Part shown: positions 36,014-36,984 of the stretch, piece after piece
How the letters are laid out: each line of letters begins with the position of its first letter
Numbering within the stretch: the stretch's first letter is position 1
Assembly (NCBI RefSeq): GCF_004923255.1
Contig: NZ_QYRT01000039.1
Span: forward strand, 1 to 36,984
Source: Subtercola vilae
GTDB lineage: Bacteria; Actinomycetota; Actinomycetes; Actinomycetales; Microbacteriaceae
DNA: 36,984 nucleotides
Direction: 5' to 3'
Notes under the pieces: model-generated
What the model saw: the letters and a program-made list of their open reading frames with translations, nothing else
Told to the model about the DNA's origin: nothing
Database searches by the model: none
Translations under genes and position numbers: made by a program

Positions 36014-36984
36014 ATGGCGAAGCGGCTCATGCTCCTCGACACAGCATCGTTGTACTTTCGCGCGTTCTACGGCGTACCCGAAAGCGTTCACGCCCCCGAT
36101 GGAACGCCTGTGAATGCGGTGCGCGGCCTGCTCGACATGATCGCGCGGCTCGTCACCGAGTTCGAGCCCGACGCGCTGGTCGCGTGCTGGGATGACGCGT
36201 GGCGTCCTCGCTGGCGCGTCGACCTCATACCGAGCTACAAAGCGCACCGGGTGGCTGAGGAGGTGCCCGGCGGGGTCGACATCGAGGTGGTGCCCGAGAA
36301 CCTGACGCTGCAGTTGCCTGTCATTCGTGAGGTTCTCGAGACCTTCGACATCGCCATCGTCGGCGCGGCCGACCACGAAGCAGACGATGTGATCGGCACG
36401 CTCGCGTCTGGCGGCTCACCCGCCACGGGTGCCACCACCGCCGTCGACATCGTCACGGGCGATCGTGACCTCTTTCAACTGGTCGACGACGACGCCAACG
36501 TTCGCGTGATCTACACGGCCCGCGGCATGAGCCGGCTCGAACTCGTGACCGGCAGCGTGCTTCGCAGCAAATACGGGGTGGATGCCCGCCAGTACGTCGA
36601 CTTCGCTGTGCTCCGCGGCGATGCCTCCGACGGGCTGCCCGGGGTGGCCGGCATCGGTGAGAAGACGGCTGCCACGCTGCTCGGGCAGTACGGCTCGCTG
36701 GAGGGGCTGCGCGCCGCTGCCTCTGGTGCTGGCGGTGACTCCTCTGGCCCGTCTCTCTCGGCATCGCTTCGTGCGAAGCTCGTCGCCGCCAGCGACTACC
36801 TCGACGTTGCCCCCCGCGTGGTCAGCGTCGTACGCACCCTCGACCTCGGCCCCATCGACGCCACCCTGCGCCCCCTCTCCCCCGCATCCCGCTCGCACAT
36901 CGCAACCCTCGCCTCCCGCTGGGCCCTCGGCACCTCAGCCACCCGCGCCCTCGCTGCTCTCACTTCGCCCGCGCCCACCCCCAC
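36014..36984 (+). CDS. 5'-3' exonuclease, stand-alone FEN-like (3' end cut by window)
   Basis: The frame opens at the ATG at 36014 (MAKRLMLLDTASLYFRAFYG) and runs to the window edge without a stop: 323 residues seen. It has the N-terminal PIN/5'-nuclease domain (acidic residues in LLDTAS, WDDAWRPRW, DHEADDVIGTLA and VTGDRDLFQLVDD) and the helix-hairpin-helix region GDASDGLPGVAGIGEKTAATLL. It matches actinobacterial single-domain homologues of the PolA 5'-nuclease, which process flaps in replication and repair. No polymerase domain is visible. Confidence 0.92.
   Translation, partial: MAKRLMLLDTASLYFRAFYGVPESVHAPDGTPVNAVRGLLDMIARLVTEFEPDALVACWDDAWRPRWRVDLIPSYKAHRVAEEVPGGVDIEVVPENLTLQLPVIREVLETFDIAIVGAADHEADDVIGTLASGGSPATGATTAVDIVTGDRDLFQLVDDDANVRVIYTARGMSRLELVTGSVLRSKYGVDARQYVDFAVLRGDASDGLPGVAGIGEKTAATLLGQYGSLEGLRAAASGAGGDSSGPSLSASLRAKLVAASDYLDVAPRVVSVVRTLDLGPIDATLRPLSPASRSHIATLASRWALGTSATRALAALTSPAPTP

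Overview
The window is high-G+C DNA from an actinobacterium, most probably of the family Microbacteriaceae. Supporting signs are a stand-alone groEL under CIRCE control, a Csp-DUF3027 pair, DUF3263 and LytR_C proteins, an XPB-type helicase beside its helicase-associated partner, an IdeR/DtxR regulator, and many starts with a -10 box about 7 nt upstream (leaderless mRNAs). No 16S rRNA or other species marker is present, so genus is not called.

Region 1 (1-6270) is the end of an integrated element, probably a temperate phage or phage-derived island. From the right it holds an attachment region beside a split tRNA-Arg(CCT) gene, a tyrosine integrase, a repressor convergent with it, and a divergent leftward early operon: HTH protein, excisionase-like protein, Bro-N/KilA-C antirepressor and a small helical protein, all with 4-nt ATGA/GTGA overlaps. 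A 650-bp gap with a strongly structured, tRNA-like candidate RNA follows. Beyond it is a second leftward train of very small overlapping ORFs (membrane and Cys-rich proteins) and a protein with 21 hexapeptide repeats. The element continues off the left edge.

Region 2 (6423-12532) is a cell-wall enzyme cluster. Two secreted coiled-coil proteins on the plus strand and two on the minus strand form a near mirror image. Each pair has one M15-like (HxH) peptidase domain and one NlpC/P60 domain. An HNH endonuclease gene lies between the pairs. A DtxR/IdeR-type metal repressor lies upstream of the minus-strand pair.

Region 3 (13558-24720) is core chromosome: serC, a DUF3027 protein and long Csp, a small membrane protein, the helicase-associated protein and XPB helicase, a PhoP-like two-component system, then groEL (CIRCE plus a second CIRCE-like site) and a CspA-type gene.

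Region 4 (24867-36984) carries LytR_C and DUF3263 proteins, a GNAT acetyltransferase divergent from msrB, a nitroreductase, a DHA1 MFS exporter divergent from aroQ, a PoxB-like thiamine-diphosphate enzyme, a molybdate operon (TOBE regulator-modA-modB-modC) with an operator-like palindrome in its promoter, an SGNH hydrolase, and a 5'-3' exonuclease gene cut by the right edge.
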